Under the pieces are notes generated by a model. The model saw nothing but the letters and a program-made list of their open reading frames with translations. It was not told the origin of the DNA and made no database searches. A program made the translations under genes and the position numbers. From contig CAWGQE010000003.1 in the NCBI GenBank assembly GCA_963824705.1, forward strand, positions 1,612,001-1,676,000: 64,000 nt of DNA. Direction: 5' to 3'. The DNA comes from VRUE01 sp963824705 (lineage in GTDB: Bacteria > Actinomycetota > Thermoleophilia > Solirubrobacterales > 70-9). Position 1 is the first letter of the stretch. Each line of letters starts with the position of its first letter. This document shows, piece by piece, positions 16,465 through 24,449 of the stretch.

Positions 16465-18012
16465 ATGATGGTTGGAACCGGCGGGCGGGGGTACGGCGGG
16501 GGTGTGGCGGCTCTGGTCGCCATGCTTGCGGCGGCAGTCCTGGCGACGGGCTGCGGCGGCTCCTCTTCGGGCGAGGATGCGAGCTTCAACGGCTCCGGCT
16601 ATCCCAACACCGACCTGGCGAACACCCGGGACGTCAAGGGCCCGATCAAGGCCAACAACGTGAGCGAGCTGCAGACGACCTGGACCGCTCCGATCAAGGG
16701 CGAAAGCTCCTTCGGCAGCTACGCCTCCTCGCCGATCGTCAGCAAAGGCGTCATCTACTCCCAGGACCTGGCCTCGAACGTGCAGGCGATCGACCGTGAA
16801 AGCGGCGAAGTACTTTGGACGAAAACCTTCGAACTGCCGAGCCTCGGCCCGAACGGCCTCGTGGTCCAGGAAGGCAAGGTGTTCGGCTCCACCCCCAACG
16901 AAGCGTTCGCGCTCGACCAGAAGACCGGGAAGAAGCTCTGGTCGACCGCCCTCGTCCGCAACGAAGTCGAGGGGATCAACCTGGCCCCGGGCTACGACAA
17001 GGGCATCGTCTACGCCTCGACGGTGCCGACTAACGCCGCCTCGCTCTACGAACCTGGTGGCGTCGGCATCCTCTGGGCGCTGGACGCGAAGACCGGCAAG
17101 AAGCTCTGGCACTTCGACACCGTGCCCAAGAATCTGTGGGGGCATCCCGAGATCAATTCGGGGGGAGGCGTCTGGTACACGCCGGCCTTCGACAGCAAAG
17201 GCGGGATGTATTTCGGAGTGGGTAATCCGGCTCCGTTCCCCGGCACCGAAGAGCATCCGTGGGGGTCGAGCCGGCCGGGTCCGAACCTGTACACCGATTC
17301 GATCGTGAAGCTCGACGCGAAGACCGGCAAGATGCAGTGGTACTTCCAGCTCAACCCGCACGATCTCTATGACTGGGACCTGCAGGGTCCGCCGATCCTG
17401 ATCGACTCCGGAGGCAGGGAACTTGTGGTGGCCGCCGGCAAGGTCGGCTTCGTCATCGCGCTGGACGCGAAGACCGGAAAGCTCGTCTGGAAACGCGCCG
17501 TGGGCAAACACAACGGCCACGACGACGACGGGTTGCTCGCGATGCGGGGCGAAACGTCGAAGCTGAAGACGCCGTTTGAAATCTACCCCGGCAACCTGGG
17601 TGGAGTGATCGCGCCGATGTCGACCGATGGCACGCACGTCTTCGCGCCGGTCGTGAACCATCCCGTGACCCTGGCATCGGGTGCGGAAATAGAAGAAACC
17701 AGCCCAGTCGACGCCGGCGAACTGGTCGCGCTGAACGTGAAGGACGGCTCGCTGGCATGGAAGCACGAATTCCCTTCCGCCCCAGCCTTCGGCGCGACGA
17801 CGGTCACCAACGACGTGGTCTTCGCCACCACCTACGACGGCAAGGTCTACGCCTTCGATACCAACTCGGGCAGGCAGGCTTGGCAGACCCAACTGCCCGC
17901 CGGCACCAACTCCGGCGTCGCCCTCGACGGCGACATGGTGATCGCGCCAGCCGGCGTCGCCGCCGCCGAAGGCCAGAAGCCGCAGCTCGTCGCCTTCCGC
18001 CTCGGCGGCTAG
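16465..18012 (+). CDS. Lipoprotein with PQQ-like beta-propeller repeats
   Basis: A 515-aa exported lipoprotein. A hydrophobic segment ends in the lipobox LATGC, followed by a Gly/Ser linker. The rest is a beta-propeller built of PQQ-type blades with recurring signatures: AIDRESGEVLW, ALDQKTGKKLW, ALDAKTGKKLW, KLDAKTGKMQW, ALDAKTGKLVW and AFDTNSGRQAW. The fold is shared by PQQ-dependent dehydrogenases and BamB-like scaffolds. No clear catalytic Asp/Cys-Cys signature of quinoprotein dehydrogenases is evident, so an enzymatic role is unproven. It follows the biosynthetic operon but has its own promoter. Confidence 0.8.
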   Translation: MMVGTGGRGYGGGVAALVAMLAAAVLATGCGGSSSGEDASFNGSGYPNTDLANTRDVKGPIKANNVSELQTTWTAPIKGESSFGSYASSPIVSKGVIYSQDLASNVQAIDRESGEVLWTKTFELPSLGPNGLVVQEGKVFGSTPNEAFALDQKTGKKLWSTALVRNEVEGINLAPGYDKGIVYASTVPTNAASLYEPGGVGILWALDAKTGKKLWHFDTVPKNLWGHPEINSGGGVWYTPAFDSKGGMYFGVGNPAPFPGTEEHPWGSSRPGPNLYTDSIVKLDAKTGKMQWYFQLNPHDLYDWDLQGPPILIDSGGRELVVAAGKVGFVIALDAKTGKLVWKRAVGKHNGHDDDGLLAMRGETSKLKTPFEIYPGNLGGVIAPMSTDGTHVFAPVVNHPVTLASGAEIEETSPVDAGELVALNVKDGSLAWKHEFPSAPAFGATTVTNDVVFATTYDGKVYAFDTNSGRQAWQTQLPAGTNSGVALDGDMVIAPAGVAAAEGQKPQLVAFRLGG

Positions 18013-18046
18013 TGCCCTCCGGCGACAGTCAAAGCGCCCCTGCCGC

Positions 18047-18081
18047 CCCGGGGCCCGAATCGGATCCATCCGGGCCCCGGG
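18047..18081. terminator. Bidirectional GC-rich hairpin
   Basis: CCCGGGGCCCG (18047-18057) and CGGGCCCCGGG (18071-18081) form a perfect 11-bp stem. It lies between the PQQ-repeat gene (stop 18012) and the convergent secreted-protein gene (stop 18089), so it probably ends both transcripts. Confidence 0.6.
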
Positions 18082-18088
18082 ATCCTGT

Positions 18089-18763
18089 CTACTGGACCCA
18101 GATGGGGACGACTTTCCCGCCTTTTGTGCCGGTCATTGTGGTGTTGCCCGAGTAGTTCGAGGTGCCGGTTTCCGGCCCGCAGAGAATGCCTTTGAGGCGT
18201 TTGTATTTCAGGCCCACGACCGTCGGCTGAACTGTGATGTCAAAGGGTTCTTCTGTCATGTCGATCAGGTAGACGGTTTTCGCCCCGTTCTGCGGCGGGA
18301 TTTCGAACACACAGGTCGGCGTGCCCGCTTCGTGGCTTGCGACGCTGTTGTAGCCGAAGAATTCGATCCCTGCGGCGCCTTCGCAGACGATGTCGACGTT
18401 GGCTCCGAATTTGTCTTCGACGACTTCGTTTTCCAGGTGGAGCTGGAATGCACAGCCGTTGACTTTGATTGTCGCCGGCACCAGCGCTCCTTCGCCGAAC
18501 TTCATCAAGCACTGCGCATAGGACCGCTGGATCAGCAATGTCGGGCCTTCTTTTTCCAGCGTCCCGCTCAGCGTCGTGCTTTCGCAGGTGAATTCGACTT
18601 CGCCGAACTTGAACTTCGTCGGTTCGGCTTTGACCCCGGTCCCGTCCAGCGTCACCGGAAACGCGTTCGCCCTGAACGCCAGGGCCTGGGCGCCCGCGGC
18701 GGCAAGGCCGGCGACCGCGAGAACCGCGATCAGGCTTGCGATAAATGCTTGAGGTCTGCTCAT
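18089..18763 (-). CDS. Secreted protein of unknown function
   Basis: A 224-aa protein with a Sec signal peptide (MSRPQAFIASLIAVLAVAGL, cleaved near AQA). The mature part is beta-rich with at least five cysteines (FTCESTT, QCLMKF, NGCAFQ, DIVCEG, PTCVFE, ILCGPE), which suggests disulfides outside the cell. I do not recognise a named domain. GGAGAAAG lies just upstream of the ATG at 18763. An AT-rich stretch with TTGACTA-like sequence lies further upstream and may hold the promoter. Function unknown. Confidence 0.7.
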   Translation of the reverse strand: MSRPQAFIASLIAVLAVAGLAAAGAQALAFRANAFPVTLDGTGVKAEPTKFKFGEVEFTCESTTLSGTLEKEGPTLLIQRSYAQCLMKFGEGALVPATIKVNGCAFQLHLENEVVEDKFGANVDIVCEGAAGIEFFGYNSVASHEAGTPTCVFEIPPQNGAKTVYLIDMTEEPFDITVQPTVVGLKYKRLKGILCGPETGTSNYSGNTTMTGTKGGKVVPIWVQ

Positions 18764-18887
18764 CGTGCTTTCTCCTCGACTTGGTTGCCCCCGCCCGGGT
18801 TGATCTTGACTAGACTTTCTTGACTAATCAAGTATTCATCGCAGATGCTTCCAGCCGGAAGGGCCGAGGGTCCTCTAAAGTTCTGCC

Positions 18888-19394
18888 GTGGCCGCAGCCC
18901 CCTCGCAATCCGAGACCGGCTCGATCGCCCGGTCGTATTTCGAAGCGATCGCCGCGCGTGATCTGGACGCGATGACCGAGTTCTACGAGGTTGGCGGCAC
19001 TGGTGAGATCCATGGCCTGGTCGCGCTGACCGCTCCGCACAGCTACCGGGTGTGGTTCGCCAACCTCTTCGCGGCATTCCCCGACTTCCGCTTCGAGATC
19101 CTCGACGTCGTCGCCGAGGGTGACGTGGCGGCGGTGCGCTGGCACGCGAGCGGGACCTTCGACGGCGAAGCCAGGTTCGAAGGGGTGAACCCGACCGGCG
19201 CCAAGATCGACCTGACCGGCTGCGACGTGCTGAGGATCCGCAACGGCAAGATCCACCGCAACGACGCCTACATGAACGGCGCCCAGATGGCGCAGCAGCT
19301 CGGCGCCCTGCCACCGACCGGTTCACTGCCTGAGCGGGCGATGCTCGCCGCGCTCAACCTGAAAACGCGGCTGGCGCGAGCGCTGCGGCGCTGA
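18888..19394 (+). CDS. SnoaL/NTF2-like ester-cyclase family protein
   Basis: A 168-aa protein starting at GTG 18888. It has the NTF2-like pattern: an N-terminal helix with SYFEAIAARDLDAMTEFY, the strand FAAFPDFRFEILDVVAEGDVAAVRWHASG, and DLTGCDVLRIRNGKIHRNDAY near the end. The family includes polyketide cyclases and many small hydrolases or isomerases, so the reaction cannot be named. It precedes an F420-type reductase gene by about 60 nt in the same orientation. Confidence 0.8.
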   Translation: MAAAPSQSETGSIARSYFEAIAARDLDAMTEFYEVGGTGEIHGLVALTAPHSYRVWFANLFAAFPDFRFEILDVVAEGDVAAVRWHASGTFDGEARFEGVNPTGAKIDLTGCDVLRIRNGKIHRNDAYMNGAQMAQQLGALPPTGSLPERAMLAALNLKTRLARALRR

Positions 19395-19453
19395 GCCCCC
19401 CTGAGTACGGCGGGCCGCGAGCACGCCGAACCGACTCGGCTAGCCTTTAGGCG

Positions 19454-19855
19454 ATGCTCTTCGGCCAGGAACACGTCGATCGCTACCGGGCCACCGACGG
19501 CGCCGAGGGGTACGAGTGGCGAGGGACCCAGACTTTGCTGTTGACGACGACGGGGCACAAGTCCGGCGAGTCCCGCACCACCCCACTGATCTTCGCGCCT
19601 TACGGCGACGCCTACACGATCGTCGCCTCGAAAGGCGGCGCGGATGCGCCCCCCGCCTGGTACCTGAACCTCTCCGAGAATCCCGATGTCGAGGTCCAGG
19701 TGAAAGGCGATCGGTTCAAAGCGCGCGCCCGTACGGCAAATGCGGACGAGAAGCCGGAGATCTGGCAGACGATGGTCTCCGAGTGGCCCGACTACGACGC
19801 CTACCAGGAGAGGACCGAACGCGAGATCCCGGTCGTAGTGCTGGAGCGCGCCTAG
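19454..19855 (+). CDS. Nitroreductase/deazaflavin (F420)-dependent oxidoreductase
   Basis: A 133-aa split-beta-barrel protein of the DDN-like FDOR family. Characteristic stretches are LLLTTTGHKSGESRTTPLIF, VASKGGADAPPAWYLNL, NPDVEVQVKG and the C-terminal REIPVVVLERA. These proteins reduce small molecules with F420H2. The F420 synthesis genes at 60-63 kb make that cofactor available. A second member is at 42289-42807. The substrate is unknown. Confidence 0.85.
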   Translation: MLFGQEHVDRYRATDGAEGYEWRGTQTLLLTTTGHKSGESRTTPLIFAPYGDAYTIVASKGGADAPPAWYLNLSENPDVEVQVKGDRFKARARTANADEKPEIWQTMVSEWPDYDAYQERTEREIPVVVLERA

Positions 19856-19887
19856 AGCCGCGACGCTACGAGCACAGCGAATTCGGT

Positions 19888-19909
19888 TACCGCTACAGCG
19901 TTTCGTCCC
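19888..19909. other. Candidate attL of the tRNA-Glu island
   Basis: TACCGCTAC (19888-19896) repeats in direct orientation the first nine bases at the end of the tRNA-Glu gene (32091-32099). The next 13 bases keep 8 identities. It lies just past the last core gene before the island, so it may be the distal attachment site of the serine recombinase at 30413. The match is short and could be chance. Confidence 0.35.
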
Positions 19910-19910
19910 T

Positions 19911-20227
19911 AACGGAGAGATCATCGTCCCCGTAGAAGCGGCGCTGGATTTGGCTCCACAGGCCGAAAATCAGGATCACGCCTACGAACCGCTGAGTGTG
20001 CCCCGAACGGACGTCCCGAAGAAGTCGGCTTGACTTCGACGTCAGCGGAGCTACCTTCGCCGACGCCAAAGACATAAGTGGCCCCGGCGGCGCGCTAACG
20101 CCCCGGGGCCTGGCACCGAAGAACGAACCTTCGATGCGCGACCGATTCTCCCAGAGCCCTTCATGCGTTGGGAGATCGACAGCCACTGAAAGAGGCGGCT
20201 TCGGTGCCCTACCGAGAGGAGGGCACC
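19911..20227. other. Non-coding stretch at the left edge of the island
   Basis: I see no convincing gene here. It holds two small hairpins: GAAGTC (20021-20026) with GACTTC (20032-20037), and GGCCCCGG (20080-20087) with CCGGGGCC (20103-20110). GAGAGGAGGG just before 20228 is the ribosome site of the next gene. Confidence 0.5.
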
Positions 20228-20635
20228 ATGCCCAGCACCACCTGCACGATCGACGGCGACCAGCGCGACGGGCTTTACGAATTGGTGCGCAATCACCTGG
20301 GCGCTGTCGGCGACCTATGGATCGCACTGGAGATCAACAAGGACTTCGCCACCGCCGAGAGGCTCGGCCTGGAGTTCGGCGAAGACTTCCGGCTCCTGGA
20401 GGACATCGGCTGGAACGGGCGCGACGGCCGCAAAGCATTCGAGCTGACCATGCCGCCCGAGGATCTGATGGAACTGCTCCAACGCCTTCACGGTGAAGCT
20501 GAACGGGTCCTCCTCGAATCCGTCACGGAGCGCGAGTCAAGGGAAGAAGACGCCGCGACCAACGAGCTGTTCCGGCTTGGCTTCGATGCTTGCGAGGAAC
20601 TGCTGGCCGACCTCGACCCACGGGAGGCGGCCTGA
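20228..20635 (+). CDS. Hypothetical acidic protein
   Basis: A 135-aa protein; the start at 20228 is set by GAGGAGGG 5 nt upstream rather than the earlier ATG at 20168. It is acidic and helical (ALEINKDFATAERLGLEFGED, MELLQRLHGEAERVLLESVT) with no signal peptide or membrane segment. No domain is recognised. It lies inside the putative island and converges on the small two-gene unit at 20760-21347, with a large hairpin between them. Confidence 0.6.
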   Translation: MPSTTCTIDGDQRDGLYELVRNHLGAVGDLWIALEINKDFATAERLGLEFGEDFRLLEDIGWNGRDGRKAFELTMPPEDLMELLQRLHGEAERVLLESVTERESREEDAATNELFRLGFDACEELLADLDPREAA

Positions 20636-20650
20636 CAATTCGCCGCGAAC

Positions 20651-20753
20651 CCGTGCGGCTTCTCGGGGGCCGAGGCGCAGGCCACAGGGAGGTTGCGGAA
20701 CTGCCCGCTCGGGGCGGCCCGCACCCTGCCTCGGCCCCCGAGAAGCCGCACGG
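20651..20753. repeat. Long perfect inverted repeat between convergent genes
   Basis: A 26-bp arm at 20651-20676 is perfectly complementary to 20728-20753 (core GCTTCTCGGGGGCCGAGG), with a 51-nt loop. It fills the gap between the stops of two convergent genes (20635 and 20760). It is far longer than a normal terminator stem, so it might be a strong bidirectional terminator or the relic of a small mobile repeat. Confidence 0.75.
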
Positions 20754-20759
20754 CCGCCG

Positions 20760-21134
20760 CTATGAAGGCTTGTTGTGGAATCGCCGGTCGGCGATTTCGT
20801 AGACGGTCGGCGCGTTCGAGTCGCGAGGGTGGTGACGGACGCCGAAGGCGAGATAGCGAAGGGCGAGGCCCTCGTCGTCGCGAATGAAGCGCAGGACCAT
20901 GCCGAACTTTCCATTCGGCGCTGGCAGATAGACCTTGAAGCAAGCCGGGAGCTTCGTGCCGTCGCGTCCTTCAGGATCGCAGCGGCGAAGGGACTTGATC
21001 TCGACACCCTCCCGCTCGAACTGGTTGCGAGCCTCGCGAAGCGTCTCGGCACCCGCGCGACCGCTTCGCATCGTGTCCTCGGCGAAAGCGCCCTCATCAA
21101 AGAGGACGCGGGCATTCCCCCGCCGGATGGACAA
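20760..21134 (-). CDS. Hypothetical protein, second gene of a small pair
   Basis: A 124-aa protein, basic overall, with an N-terminal helical half (FAEDTMRSGRAGAETLREAR) and a beta-rich C-terminal half (CFKVYLPAPNGKFGMVLRFI, YLAFGVRHHPR). No named domain is recognised. It begins 3 nt after the stop of the 69-aa gene, so the two form an operon. Size, charge and arrangement resemble toxin-antitoxin modules, but no toxin motif is visible, so this is only a possibility. Confidence 0.55.
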   Translation of the reverse strand: MSIRRGNARVLFDEGAFAEDTMRSGRAGAETLREARNQFEREGVEIKSLRRCDPEGRDGTKLPACFKVYLPAPNGKFGMVLRFIRDDEGLALRYLAFGVRHHPRDSNAPTVYEIADRRFHNKPS

Positions 21135-21137
21135 GGA

Positions 21138-21347
21138 CTACCCCTCGCCGTCTGCGGGCTGAAACGGCCCGTGCTCGGCCTCTAGAGCTGCGATCTCCTC
21201 CTCGGTGGCGTCTCGCTCGTCTTTGCCGAGCATTGCCTTCCAAGAGGTATCGCGCGTGATCACGAACTCGCTGGCGCTGCGCTCCTCAATGACGATGAAC
21301 TCGCCCTCGAGAGCACCGCTGACTTTGATGTGGGCGGGCTGCTCCAT
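21138..21347 (-). CDS. Small acidic hypothetical protein, first gene of a pair
   Basis: A 69-aa acidic protein beginning MEQPAHIKVSGALEGEFIVI. It has a beta-rich front, a WKAMLGKDERDATEEEIAALE helix and an acidic tail. No DNA-binding motif is clear. It is directly followed by the 124-aa gene and lies 44 nt from the left end of the IS3 element. An antitoxin-like role is conceivable from size and order only. Confidence 0.5.
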   Translation of the reverse strand: MEQPAHIKVSGALEGEFIVIEERSASEFVITRDTSWKAMLGKDERDATEEEIAALEAEHGPFQPADGEG

Positions 21348-21417
21348 CCTCAGAAATCATGGCAGACCCAGCGGCCATGCAGTTGAGCTTTGGTCTTCCC
21401 CCGGTTCGGGCGACAGG

Positions 21418-22317
21418 TCAGGGCTTGACTTTCTCAGTCTCTCTTTGTTGATGGGTTGAGATCATCTCGAACTCTCTCGGAGAGAGATAGCCGAGTGTGG
21501 AGTGCCTCCTCTCGCGGTTGTAGAAGGTCTCGATGTAGTCGAAGACGGCGCTTTGCAGCTCACGCCGACTGGGCCAGGAGCGGCGACGCACGAGCTCCTT
21601 CTTCAGGGTGGCGAAGAACGACTCGGCGACGGCGTTGTCAAAGCAGTCGCCCCTCGAGCCCATCGAGACCGCGATGCCGGCATCGCGAGCCTTCTGGCCG
21701 AAGGCAAGCGAAACGTATTGGGACCCCTGGTCACTGTGGTGGATCACCCCGGCCTCGGGCTGGCGACGGGAAAGCGCCATCTGCAACGCGTCGGTGACCA
21801 GCTCTGAGCGCATGTGCTCTGCCATCGCCCAGCCGACGATCGTCCTCGAAAATGCGTCCTGCACCGCCGCCAGATAGACCCAGCCCTCCCAGCTGCGCAG
21901 GTAGGTGATGTCGGCGACCCAGAGCACGTTGGGGCCGGCGGGGCGAAAGTCACGCTTCACCAGGTCATCGGCAACCCTTACCCCCGGCACGCGGATCGTC
22001 GTGCGACCGCACTTTCTCGGTACCAGGCCGCTGATCCCGGCTTCTCGCATCAGCCGCTCCACCCGCTTTCGCGAGACCCTGATCCCTTGAGCCATGCGCA
22101 GCTCGGCGTGGATGCGAGGCGCTCCGTAGACGCCGCGGTTGGCTCTGTGGATCTCGCGGATGCGCTCGGTTAAGAAGGCATCCTCCAGTGCCCGCTGGGA
22201 GGGCGGGCGGCGCTCCCAAGCGTGGAAAGCCTGGCGAGAGACGCCAAGCAACCGGCTCATCAACGAGATCGGGTAGTTGGCCTTCTCCGCGGCGATGAAC
22301 CGGTAGGCATCGGTCAC
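21418..22317 (-). CDS. IS3-family transposase OrfB (DDE integrase core)
   Basis: A 299-aa protein with an HTH_21 region (AEKANYPISLMSRLLGVSRQ, REIHRANRGVYGAPRIHAEL) followed by an rve/DDE core. The acidic residues appear in VLWVADITYLR (first D), VIHHSDQGSQY (second D) and NAVAESFFATLKKE (E). The tail NRERRHSTLGYLSPREFE is diagnostic of the family. It catalyses cut-and-circularise transposition with OrfA. It starts at GTG overlapping the OrfA stop, in the -1 frame relative to OrfA. Confidence 0.93.
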   Translation of the reverse strand: MTDAYRFIAAEKANYPISLMSRLLGVSRQAFHAWERRPPSQRALEDAFLTERIREIHRANRGVYGAPRIHAELRMAQGIRVSRKRVERLMREAGISGLVPRKCGRTTIRVPGVRVADDLVKRDFRPAGPNVLWVADITYLRSWEGWVYLAAVQDAFSRTIVGWAMAEHMRSELVTDALQMALSRRQPEAGVIHHSDQGSQYVSLAFGQKARDAGIAVSMGSRGDCFDNAVAESFFATLKKELVRRRSWPSRRELQSAVFDYIETFYNRERRHSTLGYLSPREFEMISTHQQRETEKVKP

Positions 22318-22607
22318 CGCCCCTCGCTCTCCCGGGCGAAGAAGGCCGCGGCTTTTTTCAGGATTTCTCGCTCCTGGAGAAGAGTTCGGTTCTCACGGCG
22401 CAGGCGCCTGAGCTCCTCTCGCTCATCTGTGGTCAGGCCCTCGCGCTTGCCGGTGTCTACGTCGGCCTGCTTGATCCAGTTGCGCAGGGTCTGGTTTGAG
22501 ATGCCCAGGTCGCGCGCGACCTGGGCGATCGAGCGCTCCGAGGTGCGGGTGAGTTGGACTGCTTCACGCCGGAACTCCGGCGGGTATGGGGGCTTGATGG
22601 GTGGCAT
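22314..22607 (-). CDS. IS3-family transposase OrfA (HTH)
   Basis: A 97-aa protein with an HTH_Tnp_1 motif (YPPEFRREAVQL, ERSIAQVARDLGISNQTLRN) and a leucine-zipper-like helix (EELRRLRRENRTLLQEREIL). Near its end the message has six A's followed by G (T6 at 22353-22358 on the plus strand), and OrfB is open in the -1 frame from there. A programmed frameshift to give OrfAB is therefore possible, as in other IS3 members. OrfB could also start on its own at the overlapping GTG. Confidence 0.9.
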   Translation of the reverse strand: MPPIKPPYPPEFRREAVQLTRTSERSIAQVARDLGISNQTLRNWIKQADVDTGKREGLTTDEREELRRLRRENRTLLQEREILKKAAAFFARESEGR

Positions 22608-22762
22608 CGACTCCTCCTTGCCTGAGTCTTTCGACCCAAGCGGTCAGGTGTCGTCGAAACCGGGGGAAGACCACTTGCCTTTTGATCATTGATTGGCCCG
22701 ATCCCGATCCCAGACACAGGGAAACCCGAAACCTGTCCGCGTGCTGCGCGGGCTAGGCCGGG

Positions 22763-23956
22763 CTAATCGCTCTTGGATTTGCCGTCAGCTGCCTTCAAGG
22801 AGTGGCCGGGCTGACCGCCGGGAGTGTGGGCATCCCCATTCGTTGGTTGATTGTCGGGGCTGGTGCTGCCGACCATGAGAACGATGCCGATGACCAGCAC
22901 CAAGAGGGCCATCGCGGCAAGGACGCCCAGACGTGCCACCGCGGACAAACCTTTGAACCAGGACATTGGCCGGTGCTGAGTAAGCCACGCCCAGGCTCCA
23001 GTCTCCAGAGAACGAATCACTACATAGCTACCGATCCCGCTACCGGCCATCAGCAGCAACATTGCCCAAAAGGCCTGGGAGCTTTCACGCCCTTGAAATC
23101 CCACATTTGCCCCGAAGATCGCTGCCACGAGCCCGGGCACCAATACGGCGGTACCGACAATCGTTACTACCCGCTGAAACCGGGTCGTCTCCAGCGCCTG
23201 CCGTTGCGAGAGAACGATCTGCTGGCTTGAAATCAACCCGGAAAGTCTCGCCAGGGCATCGCGGGCATCGTCAGCTGCTTCATTCACAAATTTGTGGAAG
23301 AAATCGGGGACAACATTGCCCAAGGCGAAACCCCCAATACCTCCCCGGGGCTCCGCCGACTTCGCTTCACGGCCAGCATCATTCAGTGCCCTTGCGGCTG
23401 CCTCGACCCGTGCAAGTCGTGCCGGATAGTCGCGCAATGCGGCGTAGTCGGCAGAGCTGAAGTTCTCATCGTCGAGCGCATCCCGTACCGATTGCTCGGT
23501 TTCTCGGGTTCGATGGTTGAGCACCCACAACCCCATGTTCTGGACCTTTTCCGCCAGGTCCAAGTATCGGCCTTGGTCCCAATCGGCTTCCTTCAATTTC
23601 GATTCCACAACAGCGAAGACATACTCAAGCGTGGCTCTCGATAGCGCTCCGCCATGCAAGCGAACAAGCGGATTAGGACCGGTGAAGAACCACAGGGACA
23701 ACCGGAAGACGGAGTCGCTGTCAAGCTCGACGCTTGGAAGTCGTAGCTCGACCATTGAGTCCGGCCGCGTATCTGAAACGAGGGTTTGCTCCCAGCCCGC
23801 CTGCTCGCTCGTGGCTATCCGGACGATGCCATAGGTGTGCTCGGGGAAGGGCTCGTCTCCATCCAGAATCGCCCGCCGCTCTTCTGCCTCAAGCTTGAAC
23901 TCCAGCAAGATCCTGTCGCCGTCAAGAGGAATCGGATCGACATCCACATCCACCAC
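22763..23956 (-). CDS. CorA-like C-terminal membrane protein of unknown function
   Basis: A 397-aa protein. Residues 1-230 are soluble: a beta-rich N-terminal domain with few recognisable motifs, then helices. QRQALETTRFQRVVTIVGTA leads into a hydrophobic helix (264-281), the loop FGANVGF (281-287) and a second helix (295-315), matching the CorA transmembrane hairpin with GMN replaced by GAN. A third helix spans about 338-363, which is unusual for CorA. The gene starts 3 nt after a 127-aa gene, so they form a pair. Ion transport is one option; a membrane effector of an accessory or defence module is another. Confidence 0.65.
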   Translation of the reverse strand: MVDVDVDPIPLDGDRILLEFKLEAEERRAILDGDEPFPEHTYGIVRIATSEQAGWEQTLVSDTRPDSMVELRLPSVELDSDSVFRLSLWFFTGPNPLVRLHGGALSRATLEYVFAVVESKLKEADWDQGRYLDLAEKVQNMGLWVLNHRTRETEQSVRDALDDENFSSADYAALRDYPARLARVEAAARALNDAGREAKSAEPRGGIGGFALGNVVPDFFHKFVNEAADDARDALARLSGLISSQQIVLSQRQALETTRFQRVVTIVGTAVLVPGLVAAIFGANVGFQGRESSQAFWAMLLLMAGSGIGSYVVIRSLETGAWAWLTQHRPMSWFKGLSAVARLGVLAAMALLVLVIGIVLMVGSTSPDNQPTNGDAHTPGGQPGHSLKAADGKSKSD

Positions 23957-23959
23957 GAG

Positions 23960-24343
23960 CTACCCCTCCACGAGCTGAACCTGAATCTCCAGATTGCGTC
24001 CGGCGATGGTTAGCAGCCCGGGTGAGTCCTCGGCGGCATGATCGAACTCCGGCAGGCAGATGTAGAAGCCAGGTGGGCCATGCAGATCGTCCCTGTTGCC
24101 GGCGCCAACTGGATAGAACAGTGCATGGGTCCGCCGCTTCGGTGGCAAGTCCTTGTTGGGGACGTTCTGAATGTCTGGCTCCTGGCCGACCTCGGGGACA
24201 AGTTCGACTCCACCCAGCACGCCTTGCAGGGCGACCATCGGCTTAAACCCCGTCTTCAATCGCTCGCGGTCAACCGCGACGGTGACAAGGTGCCCCTCCC
24301 ACTCGGCGAGGGTTGCGCGAACGCTCGGAAAGTCCAGCCCCAT
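23960..24343 (-). CDS. Hypothetical protein paired with the CorA-like gene
   Basis: A 127-aa soluble protein (MGLDFPSVRATLAEWEGHLV) with a mixed alpha/beta appearance and a C-terminal LLTIAGRNLEIQVQLVEG strand pair. No domain is recognised. It precedes the CorA-like gene by 3 nt and is divergent from the gene at 24450. Its tight coupling suggests that it acts with the membrane protein, perhaps as a sensor or partner. Confidence 0.6.
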   Translation of the reverse strand: MGLDFPSVRATLAEWEGHLVTVAVDRERLKTGFKPMVALQGVLGGVELVPEVGQEPDIQNVPNKDLPPKRRTHALFYPVGAGNRDDLHGPPGFYICLPEFDHAAEDSPGLLTIAGRNLEIQVQLVEG

Positions 24344-24449
24344 TGCTGCCCGAGCCTACCCCTCGGCACGGCGGCTCGAGCGCCCACCGCCCCTCCTTGC
24401 GCATGTAGAAACTCAAGCGAGATGACGTGTCCGACCTCACTCAGAAAAT

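Larger units (their letters stand above)
21391..22673 (-). mobile_element. IS3-family insertion sequence, complete
   Basis: A 1283-bp element. The left end starts TGGTCTTCCCCCGGTT (21391) and the right end, read inward on the other strand, starts with the same 16 bases (outer base at 22673); the identity continues imperfectly for about 10 further bases. CTT flanks both ends (21388-21390 and 22674-22676), a 3-bp target duplication typical of this family. It encodes OrfA and OrfB on the minus strand. Intact ends, target duplication and open frames suggest a fairly recent insertion. Confidence 0.9.

Noticed and set aside
15123..16589. A 488-codon minus-strand frame opposite the N-monooxygenase-like gene.
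   Set aside because: Shadow frame; the plus strand has FAD and NADPH motifs.
19893..20327. A 144-codon minus-strand frame at the island edge.
   Set aside because: No ribosome site or domain, Arg-rich shadow composition, and overlaps a better supported gene start.
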